Source of the DNA: Methylobacterium sp. Leaf117
Lineage (GTDB): Bacteria > Pseudomonadota > Alphaproteobacteria > Rhizobiales > Beijerinckiaceae
DNA: 64,000 bases
Assembly (NCBI RefSeq): GCF_001422985.1
Contig: NZ_LMNL01000003.1
Location: forward strand, 277 to 64,276
Direction of reading: 5' to 3'
Part shown: one piece after another, positions 9,277-17,999 of the stretch
How positions within the stretch are numbered: position 1 is the stretch's first letter
Layout of the letters: every line of letters begins with the position of its first letter
Notes under the pieces: generated by a model
The model's database searches: none
Seen by the model: only the letters and a program-made list of their open reading frames with translations
What the model was told of the DNA's origin: nothing
Made by a program: the position numbers and the translations under genes

Positions 9277-10101
9277 TCACGGGCGCGCAGCCATCGCCGC
9301 AGCCGCCGCTTCCGAACCCGCGATCAGCGGGCCCAGGATCGCCCGGGCTCGGGCCGTGATGGCCGGGCCGGCAGCCGCGGGCGTTCCGGCGTCGAACGGC
9401 GGCGCCGGGGCGTATTCCGCCACGAGCTGGCTCGTGCGGGCCGCGTCCCCGCCAGCGAGGCGCGCGGAGAGCGCCAGGGCGAAGTCGAGGCCTGCCGAGA
9501 TCCCCGCCGCGGTGACACGGTTGCGGTCGAACACCACGCGCGCCTCCACCGGGATCGCCCCGAGGCGCGGCAGCACTTGGTCCCGTACGCACCAGTGCGA
9601 GGTGGCGCGGTAGCCCCGCAGCAGACCGGCGGCGCCGAGGATCAGCGAACCGGTGCACACGCTGGTGATCCAGCCGGCCCGCGCCCCGCGATCGCGCAGG
9701 AACGCCAGGGTGTCGGCGTCGCGCATCTGGCCGGGCGTGCCGTCGCCGCCCGGCACGAACAGCACGTCGAGGTCGCGCGGGCAGGTTTCGAAGCTCTCCT
9801 CGGCCACGAGCGCGAGCCCGGTATCCGAGGCGACGCGTCCGGCCGTGCGGGCCACCAGGTGGAGCCCGCCTCCGGCGATCCCGGCCAGGAGCGCCTGCGG
9901 CCCGACCAGATCGAGGGCGGTCATGCCGGGATAGAGCAGCATCGCGATGCGCAGCGGCCGTGCGGATGCGGGGACGGGTGCGTCCGGGGCAGACCCATCT
10001 CCGGCCTGGGCCATCCGGGCCGACGCAGCCGTCAGCGCCGCCGCGGTGCCGGCCAGCCCCGCCAGGGTGACCCGGCGGTTGGGACGGTTCGGCGGCGTCA
10101 C
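9277..10101 (-). CDS. Tat-exported DJ-1/PfpI family protein
   Basis: The start is a GTG at 10101 overlapping the stop of the upstream response regulator by four bases (GTGA), so the two are translationally coupled. The protein has 274 residues. An N-terminal twin-arginine stretch (PNRRVTLAGLAG) followed by an Ala-rich hydrophobic segment indicates Tat export. The mature part begins RIAMLLYPGMTALDLVGPQ, typical of the GATase1-like AraC-associated/isonitrile hydratase branch of DJ-1/PfpI. The nucleophile elbow cysteine is C149 in ITSVCTGSL, and FVPGGDG provides the usual glycine-rich loop. No DNA-binding domain follows. The enzymatic role is unknown; its position downstream of a two-component pair suggests it belongs to the same response. 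Confidence 0.85.
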   Translation of the reverse strand: MTPPNRPNRRVTLAGLAGTAAALTAASARMAQAGDGSAPDAPVPASARPLRIAMLLYPGMTALDLVGPQALLAGIAGGGLHLVARTAGRVASDTGLALVAEESFETCPRDLDVLFVPGGDGTPGQMRDADTLAFLRDRGARAGWITSVCTGSLILGAAGLLRGYRATSHWCVRDQVLPRLGAIPVEARVVFDRNRVTAAGISAGLDFALALSARLAGGDAARTSQLVAEYAPAPPFDAGTPAAAGPAITARARAILGPLIAGSEAAAAAMAARP

Positions 10102-10478
10102 GCCGCGTCCGGCCCGACCTCGAAGGACGCGATCGCCTTGATCAGGCTCACCGCCCGATAGGGCTTGGCGAAGAACACGCTGCCCTCGATCAGGCGGGGC
10201 GGCGTCTGCGAGAAACCCGTCGCGTAGATGACCGGCAGGCCGGGACGCAGCCGTCGCGCCGCCTCGGCGAGCTGCCACCCGTCCATCTGCCCGGGCAGCC
10301 GGATATCGGTGAACAGGATGTCGATCGCGGTCTCGGCCTCCAGGATGGCCATGGCGCTCTCGGCGGTGGTGGCCTGGACGACCGTGAACCCGAAATCTTC
10401 GAGATCGGCGGTAATGACTTCGAGCAGAAGCGCCTCATCCTCGACCATCAGGATTCTGGGTTTGGGCGAGCCGCTCAT
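10098..10478 (-). CDS. Single-domain response regulator
   Basis: This 126-residue CheY-like receiver has no output domain. The acidic pocket is in MVEDEALLL (E13/D14), the phosphoacceptor is D58 in LFTDIRLPG, and the conserved lysine is in FFAKPY. The YATGFS segment supplies the Thr switch residue. It sits 15 bp downstream of the ethylene-receptor-like kinase gene and overlaps the following DJ-1/PfpI gene by four bases. It is therefore the likely phosphorylation partner of that kinase, acting by protein-protein contact rather than by binding DNA. Confidence 0.93.
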   Translation of the reverse strand: MSGSPKPRILMVEDEALLLEVITADLEDFGFTVVQATTAESAMAILEAETAIDILFTDIRLPGQMDGWQLAEAARRLRPGLPVIYATGFSQTPPRLIEGSVFFAKPYRAVSLIKAIASFEVGPDAA

Positions 10479-10493
10479 CGTCGTCGCGTTCCG

Positions 10494-11759
10494 TCAGGCA
10501 AAACCGAGGCGGGATACGCGGTCGGCTGGTGCCGTCTTTTCATCGGCAGGCACTGACGATAGCTGGGTTCCGTCGCGTGGCAAGTAGATCCACACCGAGG
10601 TTCCCTGGCCGGGACGGCTCACAATCTCGGCATGTCCATCGGACTGCTTGGCGAATCCGAAGACTTGGCTCAGGCCGAGCCCGGTGCCCTCGCCCACCGC
10701 CTTGGTGGTGAAGAACGGCTCGAAGACGCGGGTCAGGGTCTCCGGGCTCATGCCGGTGCCGCTGTCCTCCACCACGATGGCGACGTGATCGATCGCCGGC
10801 AGGTCGGCGATCCGCGCCGCTTCGGCGGCCGGGATGTTGCGGGTGTGGATCACGGCGCAGCCGCCGTCCGGCATGGCGTCGCGGGCATTCATCGCCAGGT
10901 TCAGCAGGGCGTTCTCGAGCTGGTTCGCATCGACGCAGACGGGCCAGGCCTGCGGCTCCAGGACCAGCTCGGGCTTCTCGACGGCGCCGAGGGACCCGCG
11001 CAGACGCTCTGTCAGGTCGTGGATCAACCCGTTCGGGTCGAGGCGGGCCGGCCGCAGGGGCTGGCGCCGCGCGAAGGCGAGCATCTTCTGGACGAGGGCC
11101 GCCGCGCGCTCCGCCCCCGTGAGGGCGCCGCGCAGGGGGCGATGCATGCCGCTCTCGGCCGGAAGGAAGCGCTCGATCTGGTCGAGATTGCTGATGACGA
11201 CGCCGAGCAGGTTGTTGAAATCATGGGCGACGCCTCCGGTCAGGGCGCCGATCGCCTCCATCTTCTGGCTCTGGCGCAGCATCTCCTCCGCCCGGTCGCG
11301 CTCGGCCGAGGCTTCGTGCAGGGCGGCGAGCGCCGCGTCGCGCTCCTGCACGCGGGCCAGCAGGACGGCGTTGGCCCTGCGCAACTGCTTGGGCGACGGC
11401 AGGGCCAGGGCCCTGCGCAGCAGCATCCACAGGAGGGCGGCCGTCACGATCGAGGCCACCGCCGCCTTGACCGCGGCCTCGGCGGCGTAATCCGGCACCC
11501 ACAGGGTCCAGATTGCCAACAGATGGGTGATGCCGCAGGCCAGGATGAAGAGCGCGAAGGCCCAGACCATCCATCCGAAGACGAGATCGCGCCGCCGGGT
11601 GACGAGGACGCCGAGGGCGACCGGAATGGTGAAGTAGGCCAGCGCGATGATCGCGTCGGAGACCATGTGGGTCCAGATCAGCTCCGGCCGCCACGACAGG
11701 CAGATCCCGTGGGGAGCCAGGCTGGTGCCGTCGAGGAAGCCGGTCAGGGTCTCGATCAT
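10494..11759 (-). CDS. Hybrid-less sensor histidine kinase with ethylene-binding-type membrane domain
   Basis: This 421-residue protein has three N-terminal membrane segments (about residues 33-53, 61-82, 95-116). They carry D35, Y42, I45, P46, I72, C75 and H79, which match with a constant offset of ten the residues D25, Y32, I35, P36, I62, C65 and H69 of Arabidopsis ETR1. C and H of that set bind the copper cofactor used for ethylene. A coiled linker (130-165) leads to a HisKA domain with H179 in GGVAHDFNNLL. The HATPase domain has an N-box NLAMNARDAMP, EDSGTGM and GTGLGLS. The protein is expected in the inner membrane, sensing ethylene or a similar ligand and phosphorylating the neighbouring receiver. 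The family resemblance is strong; ligand binding itself is inferred. Confidence 0.9.
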   Translation of the reverse strand: MIETLTGFLDGTSLAPHGICLSWRPELIWTHMVSDAIIALAYFTIPVALGVLVTRRRDLVFGWMVWAFALFILACGITHLLAIWTLWVPDYAAEAAVKAAVASIVTAALLWMLLRRALALPSPKQLRRANAVLLARVQERDAALAALHEASAERDRAEEMLRQSQKMEAIGALTGGVAHDFNNLLGVVISNLDQIERFLPAESGMHRPLRGALTGAERAAALVQKMLAFARRQPLRPARLDPNGLIHDLTERLRGSLGAVEKPELVLEPQAWPVCVDANQLENALLNLAMNARDAMPDGGCAVIHTRNIPAAEAARIADLPAIDHVAIVVEDSGTGMSPETLTRVFEPFFTTKAVGEGTGLGLSQVFGFAKQSDGHAEIVSRPGQGTSVWIYLPRDGTQLSSVPADEKTAPADRVSRLGFA

Positions 11760-12062
11760 GTCGCGTCTCGACGGGATGGAATCAACCGCCGCAGATCAGT
11801 CCGGCGCAGCGGGCGGCCGTTCCGAATAGGATAACCCGAAGATCAGCCGTCGTTCCAGGTAAAAATATAAACTATATCATGAGCCATTTCAGCTCGGTCA
11901 TGCGCGAGCCTGGGACTTATTGGTTCTTGCACGCATGAATTGTGCTTTGGTTTTTTCCTAATCTCGAAAACTCAAGTCTATCGTGCTTCAGCCGATATCC
12001 GGGGCGGGCGCGCACGGTCGACGGGGCGGACGACGGGCGGCGGAGCCGGGTAACGGCGCCGC
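11760..12062. other. Intergenic region upstream of the kinase operon
   Basis: About 300 bp between the M48 peptidase stop and the kinase start, both on the minus strand. Positions 11860-11985 are conspicuously AT-rich for this genome (for example AAAAATATAAACTATATCAT near 11862). They probably contain the promoter of the kinase-receiver-DJ-1 operon. No coding potential was seen. Confidence 0.4.
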
Positions 12063-13577
12063 CTATTCGACCACGACCTTGTAGGCTTGGCCGACCCGGA
12101 GGTGCGCGCCGCGCTCGAGGCCGTTCAGCACCTGGAAGCGCTCCAGCGGCTTGTCCGGTACCACCATGCGCTGCGCCAGGGTCTCGACGGTGTCGCCCGG
12201 CCCCGCGGTCACGACCACGAGGCGCAGGGCGCGCAGGGTGCGGGTCTCGGCCGGATCGATCGACGACAGGCTCTCGGTCCAGCGTCGGAAGGCCCCGTCC
12301 GGATCGGTGCTGCCCTTGGCCGCCATGATCATCCGGAAGGTCGTCTCGCCGGTCCGGATCGCGGCGAGGCGGAAGGTCCAGTCCTTGCCCCGCGACAGGG
12401 CGGTGGCGGCCGGGTAGCCGGCCACCATCCGGTTCTCCAGGGAGCCGGGCTCGATCACGTCGCTCCAGGTCGCCTTCAGCACCTCGTCGAGGCCCTGGCC
12501 CGGATGACTCTCGACCTGGTCGAACAGCAGGCGGCGGCTGCCCTCGCCGGTGGTGCCCAGCACCGCGTTGCGGGTGTTCTCGATCGAGAAGCCTTCAGGC
12601 ACCTCGAAGGCGATGCCGAGGCCCGGATGGAGGAAGCGGCGCCCGCGCACGACGCCGTCGCCGGGATTGTCGCCGTAGGCGATGCCGTCGATGGCCGCGA
12701 GGTAGCGGGCGCGCTCGTCGACGCCGAGGCCCGGCGCACCGATCAGGCGGCCGGCACGGGTCACCAGGGTGATCCGCTCGGTGGTGCCCGGGTGGGTGGC
12801 CAGCATGTCGGGCTCACCGGCCATGCCGGTGCCGGTCTTCAGCGCCGTGGTGCGGTTCAGGGCGGTGAGGAAGCGCCCGGCCCCGAACGGATCGTAGCCG
12901 GCCCTGGCCAGAGTGCGCACGCCGACGGTGTCGGCCTCGAGTTCCTGGTCGCGCGAGAACCGGGCGAGGGCGAACTTCGACTGGCTCTGCAGCTGCGCGC
13001 CGGTGACGGGATCGTTGAGCACGTCGGCCACCACCTTGCTGACCAGCTGCGAGCGCAGGGCCAGTTCGGTGCGCGCCGTGGCGTGCCGCAGGGTGACGTG
13101 GGCGATCTCGTGGGCCAGCACAGCCGCGATTTCCGAGGTGTCGCTGGCCAGGGCGAGCAGGCCCCGGGTCACGTACAGGCGGCCGCTCGGGAGCGCAAAG
13201 GCGTTGATGACGGGCGAATCGAGCAGGGTGACCGCGTAGGTCTCTTCCGGCCGCTCGGTCGAGCGCACGAGGCGGTCTGTCACGTCGCTGACGAGCTTGA
13301 GCGCGGCCGGCGAGCGATACTCGCCCCCGAAGGACGCCACCAGCTTGGCGTGGTCGGCATCCGAGGCGGTGCGCTCGCGTCCGGTGGTGCGCGGCGCCTC
13401 GCGTGGCACCGCGACCGCTGCCGTCTGCGGCACCGCGCCGGTCTGATCGCCGAGGCAGCCCGAGAGCAGCAGGCCGAGGACCGGCCAGGTGCCGGCGCGG
13501 ACGCCCCGCCGGGCGCCGCGACGGGCCGCGCGCGGCCGGGCGGTCGCGCGCATCGTGAGGCGGAGGATCGAACCCAT
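12063..13577 (-). CDS. M48 family metalloprotease, lipoprotein, with C-terminal LysM-like segment
   Basis: This 504-residue protein has an Arg-rich N-terminus, then a hydrophobic segment ending in the lipobox LLSGC (C41), so it is probably an outer- or inner-membrane-anchored periplasmic lipoprotein. The peptidase motif HEIAH is at residues 156-160 and the third zinc ligand lies in QELEAD (about 211-216), followed by GVRTLARAGYDP, as in BepA/LoiP-like M48 enzymes involved in envelope quality control. The last 60 residues (AGPGDTVETLAQRM ... GAHLRVGQAYKVV) resemble a LysM peptidoglycan-binding module. It starts 5 bp after the stop of the upstream nuclease-like gene, so both are likely cotranscribed. 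Confidence 0.88.
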   Translation of the reverse strand: MGSILRLTMRATARPRAARRGARRGVRAGTWPVLGLLLSGCLGDQTGAVPQTAAVAVPREAPRTTGRERTASDADHAKLVASFGGEYRSPAALKLVSDVTDRLVRSTERPEETYAVTLLDSPVINAFALPSGRLYVTRGLLALASDTSEIAAVLAHEIAHVTLRHATARTELALRSQLVSKVVADVLNDPVTGAQLQSQSKFALARFSRDQELEADTVGVRTLARAGYDPFGAGRFLTALNRTTALKTGTGMAGEPDMLATHPGTTERITLVTRAGRLIGAPGLGVDERARYLAAIDGIAYGDNPGDGVVRGRRFLHPGLGIAFEVPEGFSIENTRNAVLGTTGEGSRRLLFDQVESHPGQGLDEVLKATWSDVIEPGSLENRMVAGYPAATALSRGKDWTFRLAAIRTGETTFRMIMAAKGSTDPDGAFRRWTESLSSIDPAETRTLRALRLVVVTAGPGDTVETLAQRMVVPDKPLERFQVLNGLERGAHLRVGQAYKVVVE

Positions 13578-13582
13578 GCCGT

Positions 13583-14578
13583 TCAGCGCCGCTGCGCCTG
13601 CTCCCCGTCCAGAACTTCGATCATGTCGGCACTCGCGATGTCGAGGGTCGGGCCGCGCCAAGATTCGAGGATGCCCCGGACCCGGAGGTGACGTCCACGC
13701 CAAGCGGTGGCCCGCGGCGCAGGCGTCTTCCCGTCCGCACCCCGGCCACCCGCATCTTGGCCAACGACATCTTGGCCATCCGTGTCCCGGAAGACCGGTC
13801 TCTGCAAACCACGTTCCTGCAACTGGCGCCAAGTGCGTTTCGACACGGTTACCGTAAGCCCGTCCTCACCCTTGCGGGCGAAGTCGAGATAGGTCCGCCG
13901 CGCCCGTTCGCCGACCCACAGGACGGTCCCTTCCGCCACCACGAAACGGCCGATCCGTTCGCGCAGGGCGGGCCCGTCCCGGACCTCGGGGCGGCCTTGA
14001 CTCCAGAGACCGAGCCGCTGGCTCCGGGCTCCGGCCTCGACGGCCAGGAGGGCCGGGCGACACAGGCTGTCCCGCTCACCCGCATCGACCTCGGCGAGGC
14101 CGCCCGCCACGAGGCCGGCCGCGAGGTCCATGGCCTCCGGCTGTCTGCCGGCCTCAGCCTCGCCCGCCCTCGCATGGATCGGGATCGCTTCGACCGGGAT
14201 CGCGTCGACCCGTGACCGGCCCCAGCGGTCGGTGTCACCCCGAGGCACGACGGTCAGGGCGCGGCCCTGTCGCGCGATGAGCCAGGCCCGCGCGGCTTCG
14301 GCGCTCTCCGGGCCGTCCGGCCAGTGCACCCCGTCGAGCACGGCCCGCGCGCCCGAGGCGAGGATCAGTTCGCCCCGGGGGCCGAGCCCAACGAGGCGGT
14401 CCTCCCGCGCGGGCGCCTCACGGCATTCCGGCGCCACGGCCCTGGCCGGGCTCGACAGCGCCGGCAACCCGCTCATGGCAAGGCCGAGGAGCCAGCCCGC
14501 TCTCCACCGGCAGGGCGATGGTCGCTGCGCGATCGTCACGAACCCGGCCCCCGGCTCCCGTTGCGAATCCGGCGCCAT
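13583..14578 (-). CDS. Secreted protein with thermonuclease (SNase)-like segment
   Basis: This 331-residue protein has a signal-peptide-like stretch at about residues 25-47 ending SSPARA. The central part (GARAVLDGVHWPDG, AARAWLIARQGRALTVV, DRWGRSRVDA, GLAEVDAG, ARSQRLGLWS) follows the order of staphylococcal-nuclease-like proteins found in alphaproteobacteria. The classic Arg/Glu catalytic residues of true SNases cannot be assigned with certainty. The C-terminal 100 residues contain a region with repeated DVVGQD/GG motifs and a final RGRHLRVRGILESWRGPTLD stretch like an OB-fold strand pair. It is probably cotranscribed with the M48 lipoprotein gene 5 bp downstream. Nuclease activity is not certain. 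Confidence 0.65.
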   Translation of the reverse strand: MAPDSQREPGAGFVTIAQRPSPCRWRAGWLLGLAMSGLPALSSPARAVAPECREAPAREDRLVGLGPRGELILASGARAVLDGVHWPDGPESAEAARAWLIARQGRALTVVPRGDTDRWGRSRVDAIPVEAIPIHARAGEAEAGRQPEAMDLAAGLVAGGLAEVDAGERDSLCRPALLAVEAGARSQRLGLWSQGRPEVRDGPALRERIGRFVVAEGTVLWVGERARRTYLDFARKGEDGLTVTVSKRTWRQLQERGLQRPVFRDTDGQDVVGQDAGGRGADGKTPAPRATAWRGRHLRVRGILESWRGPTLDIASADMIEVLDGEQAQRR

Positions 14579-14650
14579 TGTCCTCCGCGATCGGGCCGAG
14601 ACAAGGAAGTCTCGGTGTCTCGGAGCGGTTCAGGACGCGTTGCGGCAAGA

Positions 14651-14695
14651 TCGCCACACAAATCGATCGCCACACAAATCGATCGCCACGCAGGA
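14651..14695. repeat. Short tandem repeat, 16-bp unit
   Basis: ATCGCCACACAAATCG is repeated twice (14651-14666, 14667-14682) and followed by a partial third unit with one change. It lies between the nuclease-like gene and the tRNA-Arg gene. No function is apparent. Confidence 0.75.
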
Positions 14696-14769
14696 GTTTG
14701 GGGCGGAGCCCGGAATGCGCCTGCCCGGTTGGCGGCCCCGTGCGATGGTGTTAGGAACGCTCCCGGTGA

Positions 14770-15095
14770 GTCTCCGTAGCTCAGCTGGACAGAGCACAGG
14801 TTTCCTAGATCACAATTGGGCGTCGCGAGGGGAAACCGCGCGGCGGATCCGCTCAAATTCGGGGAACGCTCAACGTCCGCTTCCCGCGGACACAGCCAAT
14901 CCCGAGCCAAGCCCGATGCCCCGACGGGGACCGGGACGGTGTAGAGACTAGACGGGCGGCACCTAAGGACCTCGGCGACGAGGTCTACGGTGAAGGGATA
15001 GTCCAGACCACGAACGCGCCCTCGGGGGTGCGGCGGCGGAAGCCGAAGTGGGATGAAACCTGGGGTCGCAGGTTCGAGACCTGCCGGGGACGCCA
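14770..15095 (+). tRNA. tRNA-Arg(CCU) interrupted by a group I intron
   Basis: The 5' exon (14770-14806) gives the acceptor strand GTCTCCG, D-arm GCTC/GAGC and half of the anticodon arm, CAGGT-TT-CCT. The 3' exon (15056-15095) continues AA-ACCTG, a GGGTC variable loop, the T-arm GCAGG-TTCGAGA-CCTGC, the acceptor strand CGGGGAC, discriminator G and an encoded CCA. Joined, they form a 77-nt tRNA with a 5-bp anticodon stem and anticodon CCU. All stems pair, with one T-G wobble in the acceptor. The intron sits directly after the anticodon. This is the same tRNA that carries a group I intron in Agrobacterium and relatives. Confidence 0.95.
14807..15055 (+). ncRNA. Self-splicing group I intron (IC3-like) in tRNA-Arg(CCU)
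   Basis: The 249-nt intron follows a U (14806) and ends in G (15055), as required for group I introns. P1 forms between exon GGTTTCCT (14799-14806) and the internal guide GGGAAACC (14830-14837): seven Watson-Crick pairs plus the obligatory U-G pair at the splice site. The conserved core is present: GTAGAGACTAGACGGG (from 14941, P7/R element) and GAAGGGATAGTCC (from 14992, S element). There is no homing-endonuclease frame, which fits the short intron class. Splicing should be autocatalytic and is needed to make a functional tRNA. Confidence 0.93.
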
Positions 15096-15208
15096 CCATC
15101 TTTGCTCGGGCGTGCGACGTGTCGCGGCGCCGAGCGCTTCCCCTGGCGGGCTGGCGGGGCTGCGTCTCACGTAGGACGGATCAGGGCCGCCCGCATACGC
15201 CGTGAGGT

Positions 15209-15514
15209 ATGTGTTCGCAGATCGGCGACCACCGGGTAGGCGAATTACCCAATGACACCCGCCTGATCGGCGCGCATCTCGTGATGGTCGATGCGGCCGG
15301 CGACGTGAGCCTGACGGTTCCCTTCGCCAAGGACTTGATACCGCCCGACTTGATACCGCCCGGCAAGGGGGGGCGAGACCCGTCAGTGAAGCGTGGACGC
15401 GAATCTGAACATCGCATCCATAGCGCGGGCGAGCCGACGTCAGGGCATGCGGGTGTCAGGGTATGCGGGTGTCAGGGTTTGCGGGTCCGCGACGCGTCCT
15501 CGATGGCGGCCTGA
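15209..15514 (+). CDS. Possible small hypothetical gene
   Basis: The first ~50 codons (RLIGAHLVMVDAAGDVSLTVPFAKD) use G or C at nearly every third position like real genes here, but the second half runs into short tandem repeats and overlaps the convergent DUF2735 gene. No family is recognised. It may be the remnant of a longer gene or a chance frame. Confidence 0.25.
   Translation: MCSQIGDHRVGELPNDTRLIGAHLVMVDAAGDVSLTVPFAKDLIPPDLIPPGKGGRDPSVKRGRESEHRIHSAGEPTSGHAGVRVCGCQGLRVRDASSMAA
15333..15362. repeat. Two 15-bp direct repeats
   Basis: ACTTGATACCGCCCG occurs twice head to tail in the interval between the tRNA-Arg gene and the DUF2735 gene. No function is apparent. Confidence 0.75.
15438..15485. 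repeat. Three 16-bp tandem repeats
   Basis: Three near-identical copies of TGTCAGGGTATGCGGG (15438-15453, 15454-15469, 15470-15485). The last one covers the stop codon of the DUF2735 gene on the minus strand. Confidence 0.75.
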
Positions 15515-15663
15515 TGATACCAGCTGTCGAAGGCAACCGCCGGCGGCAGGCGTTGCGCCTTCGCCTCCGTCTTGCCGATCAGGCCCGAGGCGTCGGTCGC
15601 CAGATCGCGACGGCTGCGGAACGGCAGAATTTGGGCCGTCTGCTGATGATGTCCACTCGTCAT
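15472..15663 (-). CDS. DUF2735 family small protein
   Basis: This 63-residue protein starts MTSGHHQQTAQILPFRSR and ends WYHQAAIEDASRTRKP. The QILPF block near the start and the C-terminal WYHxAAIxxA block are the two conserved parts of DUF2735 proteins, short soluble proteins common in Methylobacterium and other Rhizobiales. Their function is unknown. The start was chosen at the ATG (15663) where the family similarity begins; longer frames upstream are not supported. The 3' end overlaps a 16-bp tandem repeat. Confidence 0.75.
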   Translation of the reverse strand: MTSGHHQQTAQILPFRSRRDLATDASGLIGKTEAKAQRLPPAVAFDSWYHQAAIEDASRTRKP

Positions 15664-16000
15664 AGGTCGCAGAGTCCTTCGTGTGTCGGGACCTTGTGCG
15701 CGGGTCCTTGCCTGCACTGCCATTGCGGTGCCGTATGGCGAGAGTATAGGCACGGAAGAGCAGGTTTGCATCCTGCAAACCTTGAGAAATCATGAAGTTG
15801 CGAGAAATATAGGCGTGCCACATATTCTTTCAGGATCGGTCAAGACTCCTGACCGATCCGGTCGACGACGGGGGCATGAGTGTTTCTTAACCGTGTTCGC
15901 CCGGATTTCTGCCCGGGGCGAATCGAGGTGCGCTGGCGCAGCGTCTCTGTCCGAACGCCGAAGCTAGACCGCCCATCCCTGAACGGATGGGACCGCGGTG
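15664..16000. other. Intergenic region
   Basis: This 337-bp stretch is AT-richer than average around 15770-15850 and probably holds the promoter of the DUF2735 gene on the minus strand and that of the small gene at 16001 on the plus strand. No further genes or RNA structures were recognised. Confidence 0.35.
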
Positions 16001-16144
16001 ATGAGCTCCAAGATCATTCTGGCACTGACGCTGATCGTCTTCCTGACGACCGGCCGGGCGCCGGGCATGCGGGAGCTGCGCAATCCGGACGCGGAATCCG
16101 GCGCGGCCCGCCTCGTGCACGCCCTCAAGCGGGACGGCGTCTGA
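16001..16144 (+). CDS. Small hypothetical protein with N-terminal hydrophobic segment
   Basis: The 47-codon frame starts MSSKIILALTLIVFLTTGRA, a hydrophobic segment that could be a signal peptide or anchor, then a short charged tail ending VHALKRDGV. Codon use is GC3-rich. No family is recognised and there is no strong ribosome-binding site, so it may be a real small membrane-associated protein or a chance frame. Confidence 0.4.
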   Translation: MSSKIILALTLIVFLTTGRAPGMRELRNPDAESGAARLVHALKRDGV

Positions 16145-16248
16145 TTGTCCACATGATCGGCGGTCAAGAGGCGGGCCGCGCAGGGATGCCGGTTTGACGC
16201 CCGGGAGTGCCGGTCATACCGTTCGCGCGCTTACGAGGGTCGGGCGGA

Positions 16249-16674
16249 ATGGCGGGACAGAAGACCGATGCACGCGACGTGCATGTGGGACAGCGGATCG
16301 CGGAGCAGCGCAAGAAGGCTGCGTTGACCCAGAAGCGCGTCGCCCAGAGCTTCGGGATGTCCGCGGCCCAATTGCAGAAGTACGAGAAGGGCACCAACCG
16401 CATCAGTGCCATCCATCTCGACACCTTCAGCCGGATGACCGGTGTTCCGATCGCGTATTTCTTCGACGGCCTCGACCACGGGGAGACGGCGTCGGCCGGC
16501 GAGGGGAGCGGCCCCGGTTTCTCCGAGCCGGCCCAGCAGACCTATGCCTCCGAAAATCCCTGGTTGGGACTGGCCGAAATCGTGGTGCGCCACGTCAGGG
16601 CGCATTTTCCCGAGGCGGAGCGCCGCCAGTTCGCCGCTGCGCTCCAGGTCATCGACGACAAGCTTGTGGGCTGA
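16249..16674 (+). CDS. XRE-family helix-turn-helix regulator
   Basis: This 141-residue protein has a Cro/CI-type helix-turn-helix at about residues 13-68 (GQRIAEQRKKAALTQKRVAQ, then MSAAQLQKYEKGTNRIS). The C-terminal half (PWLGLAEIVVRHVRAHFPEAERRQF) is a small helical region that may mediate dimerisation. Proteins of this type precede metK in several Rhizobiales, and here the gene lies 142 bp upstream of metK in the same direction, so a role in methionine/SAM control or self-regulation is plausible but unproven. ATG 16249 is preceded by GGGCGG. Confidence 0.88.
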   Translation: MAGQKTDARDVHVGQRIAEQRKKAALTQKRVAQSFGMSAAQLQKYEKGTNRISAIHLDTFSRMTGVPIAYFFDGLDHGETASAGEGSGPGFSEPAQQTYASENPWLGLAEIVVRHVRAHFPEAERRQFAAALQVIDDKLVG

Positions 16675-16816
16675 TCTATCGTCCGGTTCGTTCGCTATGG
16701 CGGATTTATCCGGTCTTTCGGCTTGACCCTCTGCGCCGTGACTGCCAGACATTCGCGCCTGAGACGTTCAGAAAAGGCGCCCCATCCGTCCGGGCGCTCA
16801 GTCCATTGGGGGCTCC

Positions 16817-17995
<1,179 letters not shown>

Positions 17996-17999
17996 CCCC

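Noticed and set aside
15438-15485. CRISPR array
   Set aside because: Only three head-to-tail 16-bp units with no spacers; the same holds for the other tandem repeats in the window.
16690-16816. SAM riboswitch upstream of metK
   Set aside because: The leader can form G/C-rich stems, but I could not match the SAM-II or SAM/SAH consensus by eye. A covariance search would be needed.
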